This document shows, in pieces, positions 4,451 through 5,055 of a stretch of DNA of 5,055 bases. The DNA comes from an uncultured Bryobacterales bacterium. GTDB taxonomy: Bacteria > Acidobacteriota > Terriglobia > Bryobacterales > UBA6623. A program made the position numbers and the translations under genes. The DNA lies in contig CAMPKL010000323.1 of assembly GCA_946887065.1 (NCBI GenBank), forward strand, positions 1 through 5,055. Reading direction: 5' to 3'. Position 1 is the stretch's first letter. Each line of letters starts with the position of its first letter. The notes under the pieces were generated by a model. It was not told the origin of the DNA. It did no database searches and saw only the letters and a list, made by a program, of their open reading frames with translations.

Positions 4451-5055
4451 ACTAAGGGGATTCCGATGGGGTGACTCTAGAGGACCCAGTCGCGAATCGG
4501 CTAGTCGATAGCTTGGCCCGCCCCGGCGGTAATATTACCGGGCTCGCGACACTACAGCGAGATCTCAGCGGCAAGCGTCTCGAACTGCTTGAGGAGGTAG
4601 TTCCCCGGCTATCGCGCGTCGGAATTCTTCGAAGTGCGAGCGAGTCAGTATCGGTGATCGGCTTCAAGGAATATGAAACTGCAGCGCGCGCGCTCAATAT
4701 ACAGGTTCAATCTCTCGAAATACGAGAGTCTAACCTGATTTAGAAGGAAGCATTTCAAGCCGCGCTCAAAGCACACGCGAGGGCTCTCATCACGATTACC
4801 AGCAACCCCCCTAACTAATTAGCAATTCAAGGCGGGTAGCTCAGGTCGTGATAAAAAATCGACTTCCTTCAATTTACGAAGGAAGCACTGGGGTGGAGGG
4901 CGGCGGGCTGATGTCCTATTCGGCAAACGATCTTGTGGTTTTTCGCCGCGCGGCAACGTATGTCGACAAGATTTTTAAGGGCGCCAACTCCGCGGAACTG
5001 CCGGTGGAGCAACCGACGAAGTTCGAGCCGGTCATCAATTTAAACACGGCAAATC
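4451..5055 (+). pseudogene. Copy F: PF04392/TrpX-like substrate-binding protein, 5'-deleted, interrupted, and cut by the window end
   Basis: Only the part from about family residue 109 onward is present. ACT AAG GGG ATT CCG (4451-4465) reads TKGIP, the family's TIPIVM strand, joined directly to the broken end of copy E. ATG GGG then needs one more G to reach the frame of VTLEDPVANRLVDSLARPG (from 4471). The frame 4471-4743 carries SLARPGGNITGL, SGKRLELLEEVVPRLSRVGIL and ARALNIQVQSLEIRES before a TAG at 4741 that replaces a leucine codon. The frame continues after it (KEAFQAALKAHARALITIT) to a second break at the six-C run 4806-4811. It resumes in another frame by 4821 as SNSRRVAQVVIKNRLPSIYE, GVEGGGLMSYS, RRAATYVDKIFKGANSAELP and KFEPVINLNTAN, still open at the window edge. 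About 20 codons would remain outside. With no start, two frame breaks and one stop, it is a remnant. Confidence 0.88.
4863..4885. repeat. Perfect 8-bp hairpin inside copy F
   Basis: CTTCCTTC (4863-4870) and GAAGGAAG (4878-4885) are exact reverse complements separated by a 7-base AT-rich loop. It codes for LPSIYEG in the remnant and has no following T run, so it is probably not a terminator. Confidence 0.5.

Larger units (their letters stand above)
3586..4511 (+). pseudogene. Copy E: PF04392/TrpX-like substrate-binding protein, frameshifted and lacking its C-terminus
   Basis: The ATG at 3586 is the first start after an in-frame TAA at 3580. The leader has an unusually long n-region (about 21 residues), then a core from GAIILG to LCQSEAA before QQQ. 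The reading frame fits the family through GYSEGKNIIL (to 3828), then breaks. It resumes one frame away at CGG 3834 as RYAEGRNDRLQELVKEF, so one base is missing in 3829-3833. The first frame alone runs to 3906; the second is open to 4511, and TTG 3861 could serve as a start. The second part contains TIPIVMT, SLAKPGGNVTGL, SGKRVELLKE, RIVELALKHRLPGMY, SGLMAYG and SDLYYRA. There the match stops, and the remaining codons to the TGA at 4509 are out of frame with the copy F sequence beneath them. The terminal ~52 residues (VDKILKG to VIR) are absent. It is unlikely to give a functional protein, unless the frameshift is a sequencing error; even then the tail is lost. Confidence 0.85.

Noticed and set aside
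4471..4486. GACTCTAGAGGA followed by CCC resembles the XbaI/BamHI part of a common cloning-vector polylinker.
   Set aside because: Flanking polylinker bases are missing on both sides, and the stretch translates to VTLEDPVANRLV, which aligns residue for residue with the family in copy C. Coincidence is the simpler reading.
4830..4900. GGCGGGTAGCTCAGG looks like the 5' end of a tRNA.
   Set aside because: There is no matching D-stem, anticodon arm, TTC-G-A T-loop or acceptor end downstream, and the bases encode RRVAQVVIKNRLP of copy F in frame.

Overview
The window is a head-to-tail array of paralogous genes, all on the + strand. Every gene encodes a periplasmic substrate-binding protein of the 'ABC-type uncharacterized transport system, periplasmic component' family (PF04392 / COG2984, TrpX-like). 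Nothing else of gene size is visible: no permease, ATPase, regulator, RNA gene, mobile element or CRISPR array. GC is roughly in the mid-50s percent by eye. Sec signal peptides ending AxA before QQ point to a diderm bacterium. Large orphan expansions of this family are known from Bradyrhizobium-like alphaproteobacteria and from soil or groundwater lineages formerly called Deltaproteobacteria, Rokubacteria and NC10. Choosing among these is inference; the sequence does not settle it.

Layout: copy A (1-504) is the C-terminal half of a gene that begins before the window. Copy B (539-1525), copy C (1542-2528) and copy D (2576-3544) are intact, at 328, 328 and 322 residues. Spacers are 16-47 bases, so A-D look like one transcription unit. 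From 3586 to the end the array is degenerate. Copy E starts well but has a one-base frameshift near 3830. At about 4445-4455 it loses its last ~52 codons and runs directly into the middle of a further copy, F. F has a lost base in a G run, an in-frame TAG and another frameshift beside a run of six C, and then runs off the window with its C-terminal motif recognisable.

The most informative structure is between and around the genes. By protein motifs, spacer sequence and signal peptides, A resembles C and B resembles D, so the array looks like a duplicated two-gene unit of about 2.02 kb. Each of the four gene junctions carries its own short tandem repeat with a period of 7 bases, different in sequence each time. 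In C and E, period-7 DNA continues into the codons for the signal peptide. The last ~50 residues are far more conserved among copies than the rest.

Functionally, the intact copies should be exported, bind small ligands (unknown here) in the periplasm, and depend on a transporter encoded elsewhere. I see no new enzyme or defence system. The novelty is in how this paralogue array grows, recombines and decays.
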